Positions 32,777 through 41,284 of a stretch of 51,497 nucleotides of DNA are shown one piece after another. Below the pieces are notes generated by a model. It was given only the letters and a program-made list of their open reading frames with translations. It was not told where the DNA came from and did no database searches. The stretch is from JAPLKX01 sp035530195. GTDB lineage: Bacteria; Hydrogenedentota; Hydrogenedentia; Hydrogenedentales; SLHB01. The stretch's first letter is position 1; each line of letters opens with the position of its first letter. The translations under genes were made by a program, and so were the position numbers. The DNA is taken from NCBI GenBank assembly GCA_035530195.1, contig DATKVG010000086.1, positions 1-51,497 of the forward strand, in the 5' to 3' direction.

Positions 32777-34999
32777 ATGAGCAAGGCCGTCGCAAAAGCC
32801 GTGGCCGACTTCCTCAGCGCCTCGAGCCAGGACTTCCTGGTCATCCTCAAAAAAGAAACCTTCGCAAAAAATGCCAACGTCCCCCTGCTCGAACAATGGT
32901 TCGACGACCAGATCCATTATTTCGGCGGCGGGTCCGCGCATACCAGCGAATGGGTAACCCTCTTCGTCGACACCATCCGGGCCGGCGGCGGCGGGATGGG
33001 CAATCTCCTATCCGTCGTACAGCGCGTCCGCAACGCCGTGATCCAGTTCTGCTCCGGAAAGCTTCCCGGCATCAGCGACATGGACATCTGCCGCACCATC
33101 CTCGAGTACGAGGCCGAACTCGTTAAGCGCGTCTGCGAAACCTACACCGAAGCCGAACGTAAAAGCGCCGCGTCCGCGCAGCGCCGCCTGAAAACGCTTG
33201 CCAATTCCATGCACAACGCATTCGTCACACTCAACGTGGACGGCGTCATCGACCTCACCAACGCCTACTTCAGCAACATCATCGGCATTGCCGAAGATCG
33301 CGTGCCCGGCACAGATTTCCTCGCCCTCTGCCAGCCCGACACGGCCGCCGAGATCAAACGCGAACTCCGCCAAAAACGAGGTAGCAGCGCAAGAACCTTC
33401 AACGGCAACCTCGTCACCGCACTCGGTGCTACAACCGCCGTCCAGTTCTGGGTACTCCCCATATTCGACGCAAACGGGTTCCGCAGCGGGCTCGCAATCC
33501 CCATGACCAAGCTCGACCCCGGCGTCCGGTTCCCCAGCAGCATGTTTTCCAACCTCGTCGAGGAAATCGCCGGCGTCCTTGGCATCGGCCTCTACGTCAT
33601 CGACGCCCATTTCCGAGTGGTCAGCGCAAACGAAATGGGCCTCTTCTTTGCCGAAGTCGGGCAAGAAGACAACGCGTTCCACTGCTGCCGCAACCTCGAC
33701 GAACAAGGCCGCTGCCGCGACTGCCTCCGCAAGCGCGTGTTCGATACCGGAATGCCCCAGCACGCCACCGTACAGTTCAAAATACCAGCCGGCGACGTCC
33801 GATGGGTCGAAATGACCTGCATCCCATTCAGAAACGAGCAAGGCGCCGTCACACACGTCGCAAAGCTCGTCCGCGACGTCACCGAACAAAAAATGATCGA
33901 AGGCCAACTCCTCCAACAACAGCGCGAAAGCCTTGTCTGGCATCTCGCCGCCAGCGTCGCCCATCAACTTTCAAACCCGCTCGGCGTCATGATCGGATTC
34001 GCCGAAATGCTCTCCCAGGGCATCCCGCCCAACCGAGTCCACGAAGCCGTCAACACCATCCTCCGAAACGGCATGCGATGCAAAGAAATCGTCGACAACC
34101 TCATCGAGTTCGGCCACGGCGCGTCCGGCGAGCTCGTGCCAACCGACCTCAACGCACTCATCAAACAGCGCGTCAACGCCGTCTACGCCGAAAGCCGAAT
34201 CGACTGGCGCCTCACCGACGGTCTGCCCCCCGTCCTGTGCGCGCCCGACCAGATGGCCCTCGTACTCCTCCACCTCGTCGACAACGCACTCTGGGCCGCC
34301 AAGTCGCGTGTCGTCATCCAAACCGAACCCGGTGAAAACTCGGTGCTCGTCCGCGTCATCGACGACGGGCCCGGCCTTCCCGAAGAATACCGCGCGCACA
34401 TGTTCGAACCATTCTTCACCACACGCAGAGACGAAGGCGGCATCGGCCTCGGTCTGTGCCTCTCCCGTCGAGTTGTCGAACTCCACCGCGGCCAACTCAC
34501 GCTCGACGAATCCGTCTCGCCCGGCACATGTTTCCTCATCAGCCTGCCCGCCGCAGAACACCTCCAACTCCCCGACGAACCCGTGAAGCCACCCGAACCC
34601 GCGCCAAAATCCGGCCGGCGCATCCTGCTCGTTGAAGACGAAAACGACCAGTTGTTCCTGCTCGCGCTCGCGCTCCAGATGCAGGGTCACCAGTCTGACA
34701 CCGCAAAAACCGGCTCACACGCCATCGAACTCATCAACAGCTTCCAATACGACGCCGCCGTCATCGATATGCTGCTCGCTGACGAACTCGGCGGAAGAGA
34801 CCTCTACAAAATCCTCCAGCGCGCAAACCCACAACTCGCCGAACGTACCCTCTTCATCACCGGCGACACCATGAAATACGAAACCCGAAGGTTCCTCCAG
34901 GAAATCAAACGGCCCTACCTCGAAAAACCATTCATGATCGCCGACTTCACCGCCGAAATCGAACACATCATCCAAAACTCACCCCGCCCAACCCCCTGA
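32777..34999 (+). CDS. Hybrid sensor histidine kinase with PAS domains and receiver
   Basis: A 740-residue cytoplasmic kinase without membrane segments. Residues 1-130 are helical and resemble RsbR/RsbU-type N-terminal sensor bundles. Two PAS domains follow (about 135-245 and 260-370), the second with a Cys cluster FHCCRNLDEQGRCRDC (301-316). HisKA has H396 in AHQLSNPLGVMIGFAEML. HATPase has N503, DDGPG (529-533) and GGIGLGL (554-560). A receiver domain follows from RRILLVEDEND, with the phosphoacceptor D664 and EKPF. No cognate regulator gene is adjacent. The Cys cluster may sense redox or bind metal (inference). Confidence 0.93.
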   Translation: MSKAVAKAVADFLSASSQDFLVILKKETFAKNANVPLLEQWFDDQIHYFGGGSAHTSEWVTLFVDTIRAGGGGMGNLLSVVQRVRNAVIQFCSGKLPGISDMDICRTILEYEAELVKRVCETYTEAERKSAASAQRRLKTLANSMHNAFVTLNVDGVIDLTNAYFSNIIGIAEDRVPGTDFLALCQPDTAAEIKRELRQKRGSSARTFNGNLVTALGATTAVQFWVLPIFDANGFRSGLAIPMTKLDPGVRFPSSMFSNLVEEIAGVLGIGLYVIDAHFRVVSANEMGLFFAEVGQEDNAFHCCRNLDEQGRCRDCLRKRVFDTGMPQHATVQFKIPAGDVRWVEMTCIPFRNEQGAVTHVAKLVRDVTEQKMIEGQLLQQQRESLVWHLAASVAHQLSNPLGVMIGFAEMLSQGIPPNRVHEAVNTILRNGMRCKEIVDNLIEFGHGASGELVPTDLNALIKQRVNAVYAESRIDWRLTDGLPPVLCAPDQMALVLLHLVDNALWAAKSRVVIQTEPGENSVLVRVIDDGPGLPEEYRAHMFEPFFTTRRDEGGIGLGLCLSRRVVELHRGQLTLDESVSPGTCFLISLPAAEHLQLPDEPVKPPEPAPKSGRRILLVEDENDQLFLLALALQMQGHQSDTAKTGSHAIELINSFQYDAAVIDMLLADELGGRDLYKILQRANPQLAERTLFITGDTMKYETRRFLQEIKRPYLEKPFMIADFTAEIEHIIQNSPRPTP

Positions 35000-35006
35000 A
35001 AGCGCC

Positions 35007-35048
35007 GTTGGGACGCCCCGGCCACGCGTGGCCGAGAGGCGTCCCAAC
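35007..35048. repeat. GGGACGCC palindrome, 42 bp
   Basis: Perfect arms gttgggacgcc/ggcgtcccaac enclose a perfect inner palindrome cggccacgcgtggccg (35019-35034). It starts 7 bases after the kinase stop. Same family as 46118-46150 and the copy in pdxB. Confidence 0.85.
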
Positions 35049-35091
35049 GGGCTGTCCCCATTTTGGTTTTGATTGCGGCCTGTCGCGGTAT

Positions 35092-35121
35092 GTCATTTTT
35101 GTCCTTTGTCCTTTGTCCTTC
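35092..35121. repeat. 7-bp-period array (GTCCTTT)
   Basis: Units start at 35101, 35108 and 35115, with a variant gtcattttt at 35092. It lies between the kinase and the DUF362 gene. Confidence 0.85.
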
Positions 35122-35156
35122 ATTCCTGTAAACTTGTCCAAGCAGGAGGCATTACC

Positions 35157-36179
35157 ATGCATTACCGCATTACGCGCCGCCGGTTTCTCCACACCGCTTC
35201 AACCGGCCTCGCGCTCGCCGCAATCAATCCATCCGCCCACGCCCAAACGACCAACCCGAAAACGCGCCTCGTCATGGTGCAAAACAACCTGGCCACCGAC
35301 GACAACGGGCTCGGCAAGCCCGACACCGTCGCCGCCATGGTCCACCAGGCCGTCTGCGAACTCACCGCCAACTCTGACAAAACTGCGGCTTGGGCTTCGC
35401 TGTTCAAACCGGGCGACGTCGTGGGCTTGAAAGTCAACCTCCGCGGCGGCGCCCATCTGTCCACGCAGCCGTGCGTCGTCAACGCCATCATCGACGGTCT
35501 CGTCGCCGCAGGCGTCCAACCCAACAACATCATCGTCTGGGACGCATGGACTAAGGAGCTCAAGCCCGCAGGATTCACCCAGAACGTCTCCACAGAAGGC
35601 GTCCGGTACTTCTGCACCGACCACGCCCGGTCTTCCGCCGGTTTCAGCGAAGACCGCTCAAAAATCCGCGACGCATACAGCGACGAACCTGTCAAAGTCG
35701 CCGACAAAACCGTCTATTTCACCCGCATCATGACCGACACAATCACCGCGCTTATCAACGTCCCCATGGTCAAAGACCACGTCATCGCCGGCGTCACCTG
35801 CGCCATGAAAAACCACTACGGGTCCATCCTCACCCCCAAAGACCTCCATAAAAACGCTTGCGACCCCTATCTGGCCGAGCTCAACGCCGCTCCCGTCATC
35901 CGCGACAAGACCCGCCTCATACTCGTCGACGGGCTCCGCGTACTCTACAACGGCGGACCACGCGATAACCCCCAGTATCATTGGAATCTCAACTCCATCA
36001 TCGCCGGAACCGACCCCGTCGCCATCGACTCGCTCGCCGCACGCCTCCTCGACGAAAAACGCGACGAAAAAGACATGCGGCCCGTCATGCCAAAAGCCCA
36101 CTACATCGACACCGCCGCAAAAATCGGGCTCGGCACAAATGACCCCCAAGAAATCGACTTCAAGCAGATCAAAACGTGA
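35157..36179 (+). CDS. Tat-exported DUF362 family protein
   Basis: A 340-residue protein with a twin-arginine signal (MHYRITRRRFLHTASTGLAL, cleavage near AHAQ). The DUF362 domain is recognised by GDVVGLKVNLRGGAHLSTQP, LVAAGVQPNNIIVWD, ALINVPMVKDHVIAGVTCAM followed by KNHYGS, and AGTDPVAIDSLAARLLDEKR. The ferredoxin part present in some DUF362 proteins is absent. Function is unknown; homologues may handle metals or polysaccharides. AGGAGG lies 8 bases before ATG 35157. Convergent with the nudix gene. Confidence 0.88.
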   Translation: MHYRITRRRFLHTASTGLALAAINPSAHAQTTNPKTRLVMVQNNLATDDNGLGKPDTVAAMVHQAVCELTANSDKTAAWASLFKPGDVVGLKVNLRGGAHLSTQPCVVNAIIDGLVAAGVQPNNIIVWDAWTKELKPAGFTQNVSTEGVRYFCTDHARSSAGFSEDRSKIRDAYSDEPVKVADKTVYFTRIMTDTITALINVPMVKDHVIAGVTCAMKNHYGSILTPKDLHKNACDPYLAELNAAPVIRDKTRLILVDGLRVLYNGGPRDNPQYHWNLNSIIAGTDPVAIDSLAARLLDEKRDEKDMRPVMPKAHYIDTAAKIGLGTNDPQEIDFKQIKT

Positions 36180-36194
36180 GTGTCACACTTTTGG

Positions 36195-36234
36195 GCCCGA
36201 TCAGTCCGATCCGTCTGATCAGTCCGATCCATCC
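36195..36234. repeat. 9-bp-period GTCC array overlapping the nudix stop codon
   Basis: Period-9 units at 36195 (gccc), 36204 (gtcc), 36213 (gtct), 36222 (gtcc) and 36231 (atcc). The TGA of the nudix gene (36221-36219) and its last codons (DGSD) are within the array. Confidence 0.8.
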
Positions 36235-36764
36235 TCTTTCTTCTCCCCCAAATACCTCAGCAGCGCGTGCAGCCCCACCACCGTCTTCGAATCCTTAAAC
36301 TGCCCCGCCGCAAGCCGCCCCGGTATCTCCGCCAACCGAACCTTCACCAGCTCGATCTGCTCGTCAGACTCCAGGTTCTGCCCGACCTGCTCCAAATCAA
36401 ACGCCAGAAAAAGAAAAATCTCCTCCGAGCAATACCCCACTGAGGCAAAAATAGAGCCCGCCGGCACAAGACGGCCCGCACGGTAACCGGTCTCCTCCTC
36501 GAGTTCGCAACGCGCCCGGTGCTCGACCGCTTCGTCCCCTTCCCGCTTCCCCGCCGGTATCTCGAGCATGTCCCGCCCCACCGCAATTCGATACTGGCGC
36601 ACCAGCAACACCGAATCATCGAGCACGGGCACGACCCCCACACCGCCCGGATGCTCCACAACCTCCCGAAACGCCACCCTGCCCCCGTCCAGCCGCACCT
36701 CGCCTACGCGCAAGCCGACAATCTTCCCCGCGTACACCCGCTTGCTATCCACCCACTCTTCCAT
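36219..36764 (-). CDS. NUDIX hydrolase, ADP-ribose pyrophosphatase-like
   Basis: A 181-residue protein that probably cleaves ADP-ribose or a related nucleotide sugar. The nudix box runs from G72 to Y94 (GKREGDEAVEHRARCELEEE and on), fitting Gx5Ex7REUxEExGU except that the conserved Arg is C86 (TGC, one base from CGC). The preceding GVGVVPVLDDSVLLVRQYR and MLEIPAGK are ADPRase-type, and SVGYCSEEIFLFLA follows the box. Its ATG overlaps the stop of DUF1638 (ATGA), so they are coupled. The C-terminus is encoded by a 9-bp array. Confidence 0.9.
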   Translation of the reverse strand: MEEWVDSKRVYAGKIVGLRVGEVRLDGGRVAFREVVEHPGGVGVVPVLDDSVLLVRQYRIAVGRDMLEIPAGKREGDEAVEHRARCELEEETGYRAGRLVPAGSIFASVGYCSEEIFLFLAFDLEQVGQNLESDEQIELVKVRLAEIPGRLAAGQFKDSKTVVGLHALLRYLGEKKEDGSD

Positions 36765-37516
36765 CAGCCTGTCCCTTCCACCTCATCCGGCGCCGAATCG
36801 ATGATGGTTTCGTCGTGCGACGCCACGATCACGTGACCCGGCGCCACCACCAGAAAATCCCGCTCGTTCCAGTTGCCCGCCAGAAAATCTCGTAGCAGAC
36901 GGCCGTCCCCCTCCAGAAAATCGCAGTTCCAACCAAGCCAATCGGCCGACGCACGCGTAAACGATTTGTACCGCTCCGAATCGCCTACCCCCAGATCCAC
37001 GTACGCCGCGTTGTTGTAATTCTGCATCCAGTTTTCCGTCGCGTCCATCAGGTACTTCGCGTTTTCCTCGCCATACGTCTCGATGTAATGCTCGAGTACC
37101 CGCTCGTACCGTTCCTTTCCTGGTTGGAGACTCGTCTCGATCCAGCCCGGCGAATACCAGTACGTGCCCGGGTGCGTGTCGAAATATTCGCGGTACCGCT
37201 CCTTGCTGCCAAGCAGAAACGTGATGCAGTCATGCCCACGCATCGCCACCAGTTTCTTCGTCCGCGCCCGGATTCCCACCAGCCCGTTGCTGCAAAGACC
37301 GTACCCAATCAGGATCGCCGCCGCACGCTCATCCGCCCGGTCGATCGCGCCCTGCAACTCCTGCCGCAACACGTCCGGCGTGTTATGCAACCCCTGCTTC
37401 AAAAACGTGAACTGATGGGTCCGCGGCGAAAGCGACGCAAAATAACAAAGCTCCCGCCACAAAACATGGCAGGCTATAACATGATAAACCGGCTCGCCAT
37501 AATAGTCGTACCACAT
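36764..37516 (-). CDS. DUF1638 family protein
   Basis: A 250-residue protein of unknown function. It starts MWYDYYGEPVYHVIACHVLW and contains AAILIGYGLCSNGLVGIRAR, MRGHDCITFLLGSKERYREY and NNAAYVDLGVGDSERYKS, features of DUF1638. The family is often found near methyltransferase or corrinoid genes, though none is adjacent here. ATG 37516 has GGAAG 8 bases upstream. The frame upstream is open, but it is encoded by the period-9 array (reads TYRTDRTD) and is not expected to be translated. Coupled to the nudix gene. Confidence 0.82.
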   Translation of the reverse strand: MWYDYYGEPVYHVIACHVLWRELCYFASLSPRTHQFTFLKQGLHNTPDVLRQELQGAIDRADERAAAILIGYGLCSNGLVGIRARTKKLVAMRGHDCITFLLGSKERYREYFDTHPGTYWYSPGWIETSLQPGKERYERVLEHYIETYGEENAKYLMDATENWMQNYNNAAYVDLGVGDSERYKSFTRASADWLGWNCDFLEGDGRLLRDFLAGNWNERDFLVVAPGHVIVASHDETIIDSAPDEVEGTG

Positions 37517-37547
37517 GAAATGAACTTCCGAAAAACCAGGTATATCC

Positions 37548-37575
37548 GTCCGATCCGTCCGATAGGTCCTATGAC
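37548..37575. repeat. 9-bp-period GTCC array
   Basis: GTCC at 37548, 37557 and 37566. It starts about 15 bases after the stop of the PqaA-like gene on the minus strand. Confidence 0.8.
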
Positions 37576-37587
37576 ACCGCCCATCGA

Positions 37588-38898
37588 TCAATGCTCCGGA
37601 AACGTGTCCGGCACCACCGTCATCATTGTGCTCAGCGGGTACGTCACCCCCTCGAGCAACGGAAACTCCACCGATACAAAATACGCACGCCAGCCCGACT
37701 CCGGCGCCGTCACCGTCACCCGCGCAGGGCTCGGCGACTCGAGCGGCGTGCCCGTCCACAACGCCTGCCGGAAATCCCGGTTCGGGCTCACCGCCTGCCA
37801 CAACACCGGTTTCCCTGCCGGGTTGTCCCACGCCACCTCGAGCGCGCCGTCATCCGCCCGTTTCCACGTCACCGCCGGCAATTTCTTGCCCGTGATCGTC
37901 GAGTTGAACATCGCCATGATCACCGGCACCACGTTCAGGTTCAGCCCATGCGGCGCGTTCGGCTCATAGTGCAGCCAGGAATCCCCTTTGAGGTCACCGA
38001 AATAAAACTTCGCCGAATCCACGCACCAATACTCATCGTTCGTGCCAAGCACAACCAGCTTCGGCAGCGTCAACTGATCCCGGTACTCATACGGGTCGAC
38101 AATCTGCAGCAGTTTCTTGCCCTCTTCGTTTTGCATGGACTCCTGAAGCCCGCGGTCCGTGTAATCCTTGACCTGATCGCTGTACGTACCGTACACCTTT
38201 TTCTGGTAAGCCATCTGCGGGCCCATGTTCAGCACATCGATCACCATCGGCGCTATCGAAACCACCCGCGGGTCTGCCACCGCCGTCAGCCACGTCGTCC
38301 AACCCCGTTTCGACCCGCCCGCCACCATGAACCGCTTGATCTCCTGGCCAAACTCTTTCTGCGCCACCGCCTGGATCGTATCCATCGCACGCACCGCGCT
38401 CTTCGTCATCGGCAGCAACAACGGCCATTCCGCATCGCCCGTCTTCAAAAACTGCTCGAACGTCAGCGCAATGATGCCGTCTTCAAACTTGCCGTCGAAC
38501 AGCGGCTGGTTGGGCACCTGGTTGAGCATCGCCACCACCGCATTCAACCGCGTCGCCACAAACGCCAGCGCCTTCGCTTCACTCCGCTCCACCGGCGCCG
38601 GCCGTTCGTCATTGTCGCCCCCGGCGATGAACAGCAACGCCGTCTCCGGGTGATCCACCTTGTCCGGTTTGATGATCGACACCCAGTGCCACCACGGAAT
38701 GTCTTTCCAGGTCTGCGACGTCATCTTGATTGTATAAATGGTGTGGCCGTCGCCCGGAAGTGTCTTATCCATCGTAAACGCATACGAGGCGTCCGGCTTG
38801 TTCACATAATCCGCCAGCGGCCCCGCAACCGCGGGGACCCCGGCGCCCAAAAACAACACGACCGCGGCAAAACAGAAAATCAGCACCCTGGTTTTCAT
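37588..38898 (-). CDS. PhoPQ-activated pathogenicity-related (PqaA) family protein, exported
   Basis: A 436-residue alpha/beta-hydrolase-like protein with signal peptide (residues 1-25). The nucleophile elbow is AGGSKRGW with S196. The probable acid is in LVVLGTNDEYW and the probable His in PNAPHGLN. HWVSIIKPDKVDHPETALLF and DAEWPLLLPMTKSAVRAMDT are typical family segments, and a C-terminal beta domain follows. The enzymatic role is unknown. AAGGAG lies 7 bases before the ATG. Confidence 0.9.
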   Translation of the reverse strand: MKTRVLIFCFAAVVLFLGAGVPAVAGPLADYVNKPDASYAFTMDKTLPGDGHTIYTIKMTSQTWKDIPWWHWVSIIKPDKVDHPETALLFIAGGDNDERPAPVERSEAKALAFVATRLNAVVAMLNQVPNQPLFDGKFEDGIIALTFEQFLKTGDAEWPLLLPMTKSAVRAMDTIQAVAQKEFGQEIKRFMVAGGSKRGWTTWLTAVADPRVVSIAPMVIDVLNMGPQMAYQKKVYGTYSDQVKDYTDRGLQESMQNEEGKKLLQIVDPYEYRDQLTLPKLVVLGTNDEYWCVDSAKFYFGDLKGDSWLHYEPNAPHGLNLNVVPVIMAMFNSTITGKKLPAVTWKRADDGALEVAWDNPAGKPVLWQAVSPNRDFRQALWTGTPLESPSPARVTVTAPESGWRAYFVSVEFPLLEGVTYPLSTMMTVVPDTFPEH

Positions 38899-39039
38899 CA
38901 GTCTTCTCCTTCTAAGATACGCCTCTTGCGCCCAATACGCCCGCCATCATAACAAAACCCGCACCCAACAAACACCCGCACCCAAAGCCCTCCCGCGCAG
39001 CCCCGTAGAAGCCGCGGCCCCGCCGCTTTTCTTCCATAG

Positions 39040-39064
39040 GTCCGATCCCTCCGATAGGTCCTAT
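39040..39064. repeat. 9-bp-period GTCC array
   Basis: GTCC at 39040 and 39058 with CTCC at 39049. It lies about 18 bases beyond the rsgA stop (minus strand). Confidence 0.75.
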
Positions 39065-39079
39065 AGAAAATGCGGCTTC

Positions 39080-40129
39080 TTAGCCGCTTTGGAGGCTTTC
39101 CCTGATATGCCGGTAAGAGTTATACCGCAGCATCGAGATCTTCCCCGCCTCCACCCCATCCCGGACCGCGCAATCCGGCTCGTGGATATGCGTACAATTC
39201 CTGAAACGGCACCCTGCCGCCAACTCCGCTATTTCCGGGAAATAAAACGCGATCTCCTCATGCGAGATGCCCCAAAGCCCAAGCTGCCGTATCCCCGGCG
39301 TATCAATTACCTTTATGTCCCCCTCGAGCCGGAACAGCCGCCCCGCGCTCGTCGTGTGCTTGCCTTTTTCCGTCAGCGTGCTCACTTCCTGCGTCGCCAG
39401 ATCGAGCGACGGGTCCATCGCGTTCAGCAGCGCCGTCTTCCCCACCCCGCTCTGCCCCGACATCACCGCCAGCTTCCCCTCGAGCGCACCCCGCAGTTCA
39501 CCCACCCCGGCCCCCGTCGCCGCACTCGTGTTGAACACCCGCAGACCCAGCTCCCTGAAACCCGCGACAGCCGCCGGCGCCGCCTCCACCAGGTCCATCT
39601 TGTTCAGCGCCAGCACGGGTTCCACGCCGCCAACGCTCGCCGCCGCCAGGTACCGATCCACAAGCCCCGGCTTGAACCGCGGCTGAACCGCCGACGACAC
39701 GATCACCAGTATGTCCACGTTCGCCGCGATCACCTGTTCCTGCACCCGCGACTGTTCGTGCGCCAGCCGGCTCAGTTTCGTCCGCCGCGGCCCAACCCCG
39801 CGCACCACCGGCTGCCCCTCGACATACTCGACCTGAACCTCGTCGCCCGGCGCCAAAACCGACACACGACCTTCACCCAGCCCCTCATCAATCACGCACA
39901 ACACTTCCTCGCCCTCGATGCTCACAAACCCCCAACGGCCGCTGTGCGATACCACAAGCCCGTTTGGCCGGACCTTCTCCGGCGGGATCACGTTGCTGGG
40001 AATCGACACGAACCCCGCCTGCGCCCTCCGGTGCTTCGCCCGGTCGTGCGTGAACGCCGTATCATACTTCCCCGCATCGGCCCAGTCCCGCGCACGAACT
40101 CCCTTCTGCTTTTTCCGCCGGCTCTTCAT
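39080..40129 (-). CDS. rsgA: Ribosome small-subunit GTPase RsgA
   Basis: Circularly permuted GTPase that assists 30S maturation. It has 349 residues. The N-terminal OB domain (about 55-115) is followed by G4 NKMD (176-179), G1 GQSGVGKT (225-232) and G3 DTPG (276-279). A zinc subdomain C307-x4-C312-x-H314-x5-C320 follows. The G-motif order is diagnostic. A basic N-terminus (MKSRRKKQKG) is present. The AGGAG site is only one base from the ATG, an unusually short spacing. It stands alone between repeats. Confidence 0.96.
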   Translation of the reverse strand: MKSRRKKQKGVRARDWADAGKYDTAFTHDRAKHRRAQAGFVSIPSNVIPPEKVRPNGLVVSHSGRWGFVSIEGEEVLCVIDEGLGEGRVSVLAPGDEVQVEYVEGQPVVRGVGPRRTKLSRLAHEQSRVQEQVIAANVDILVIVSSAVQPRFKPGLVDRYLAAASVGGVEPVLALNKMDLVEAAPAAVAGFRELGLRVFNTSAATGAGVGELRGALEGKLAVMSGQSGVGKTALLNAMDPSLDLATQEVSTLTEKGKHTTSAGRLFRLEGDIKVIDTPGIRQLGLWGISHEEIAFYFPEIAELAAGCRFRNCTHIHEPDCAVRDGVEAGKISMLRYNSYRHIRESLQSG

Positions 40130-40176
40130 GCTCCTATTCTACTAAAAACCACGGTTATCTTCTGTTCAAGCGATCC

Positions 40177-40200
40177 GTCCTATCCGCCCGATCCGTCCTA
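40177..40200. repeat. 9-bp-period GTCC array overlapping a methyltransferase stop codon
   Basis: GTCC at 40177 and 40195 and GCCC at 40186. The TAG stop (40200-40198) lies in the last unit. Confidence 0.78.
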
Positions 40201-40938
40201 TTTCTTTGCAGTCACCAGCGTCCACTCCCACTCCACGGGCTCGTCCAGACGGCCCCCGTTCCCGGCCACGTCCGCCTTCAGCCTCTCCAACCCCGCCTCA
40301 AACTCCTCGGGCGGGATAAGCTCATACGTGCTGGTAAACTTCGCCGACACCTTCTGCACGTATGCCTCGTCAATCGGCTGCGGCGGCGCCTTGTGACTCC
40401 CCACCCGCGTGCGCCCAAACCCCGCCCCACGCAACGCCGCCTCGATCTCCCCGCCCGTCCGGAACCGTGCCAAATCCACACCCGCCAGCGACGGGAAATA
40501 CCGGTTCATGGGATGCCTCTTGATAAACTCCGTGCTCGCCGTCACAAACCCTACCGCCCCCCGCCTGATCACCCGCGCACACTCACCCGACACACCCGCC
40601 AAATCCGGCACGTGATGAATAAAAAACACCCCAAACACAAACTGAACCGAACCCCCTGATAACGGAATATGAGTGGCGCTCCCCCGGACCCACTCCACGC
40701 CGCGCAACCCCTTCTCCCGCGCCTTCTCGAGCATGCCCAACGACGGGTCAAGCGCGATCAGCCGGCACGGGTACCCTTCGAGAAACTCCGCCGCACTCCG
40801 GCCGGTCCCGCAACCCAACTCCAGCACGTCCCCCGCACCAACCTCCCGCGCCAACTCCACCAGTTGCGGCATATACGGTCCCCGGCCCGGCCGATGCCTG
40901 TCATACTCGGGCGCGATCTTGTCGTAATCGACTCTCAT
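40198..40938 (-). CDS. Class I SAM-dependent methyltransferase
   Basis: A 246-residue protein. Motif I is VLELGCGTGRSAAEFL, motif II LIALDPSLGMLEKAREK, and the post-motif FVFGVFFIHHVPDLAGV resembles the UbiE/BioC-like Methyltransf_11 group. The start MRVDYDKIAPEYDRHRPGRG is typical. Substrate is unknown. ATG 40938 is preferred because GGAGGGTGGG lies just upstream; the longer frame to 40986 has no site. Confidence 0.9.
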   Translation of the reverse strand: MRVDYDKIAPEYDRHRPGRGPYMPQLVELAREVGAGDVLELGCGTGRSAAEFLEGYPCRLIALDPSLGMLEKAREKGLRGVEWVRGSATHIPLSGGSVQFVFGVFFIHHVPDLAGVSGECARVIRRGAVGFVTASTEFIKRHPMNRYFPSLAGVDLARFRTGGEIEAALRGAGFGRTRVGSHKAPPQPIDEAYVQKVSAKFTSTYELIPPEEFEAGLERLKADVAGNGGRLDEPVEWEWTLVTAKK

Positions 40939-41284
40939 CCGCCCACCCTCCGCATGTCGTGCCAGCCCTTGGAGCGATCCTGGCACGCCACCAGAAAAAC
41001 CCCGTTAGGGGTTTGATAATTGTCAGCCCAGGGTTGCTCCCGGCCCACACCAATTGCCTCGGTCCCGCCACGCACCTCAGATCCAAATCGAAGACCCCGG
41101 TCCACCCCGACACCTGTCCAGAGCCGGGAGCTACCCTGGGTACACATAAACCAACGATGAACCCCGGCCAGGGGTTCGACAACTCAGAGCTTGTGAATCA
41201 ATTGAGCGGCACAAAATTGGGCTGCTGATATTGTTGGACTTACAAAGGCAAAAACAGCCCTTATTGTCATTTCTTCACAAGCTC
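40939..41284. other. Gene-free interval with repeat copy B and an inverted repeat
   Basis: No gene is seen. After the ~185-bp repeat (40998-41183), a 15-bp inverted repeat (41183-41197 with 41274-41288, 14 of 15 matching) encloses a gggctg/cagccc hairpin and reaches into the glyS stop. It may be the glyS terminator region. Confidence 0.5.
40998..41183. repeat. ~185-bp structured repeat, copy B (CCCAGGGTTGC family)
   Basis: Same ordered blocks as 2433-2617, from accccgttaggggt at the left end, ttgtcagcccagggttgc (41020-41037) and gctaccctgggtacac (41130-41145), to gaaccccggccaggggttcg near the right end. Both copies are in the same orientation. Confidence 0.8.

Noticed and set aside
37591..38952. 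453-residue plus-strand ORF opposite the PqaA-like gene
   Set aside because: Composition is dominated by Arg and His and it mirrors the PqaA-like coding frame; a shadow.
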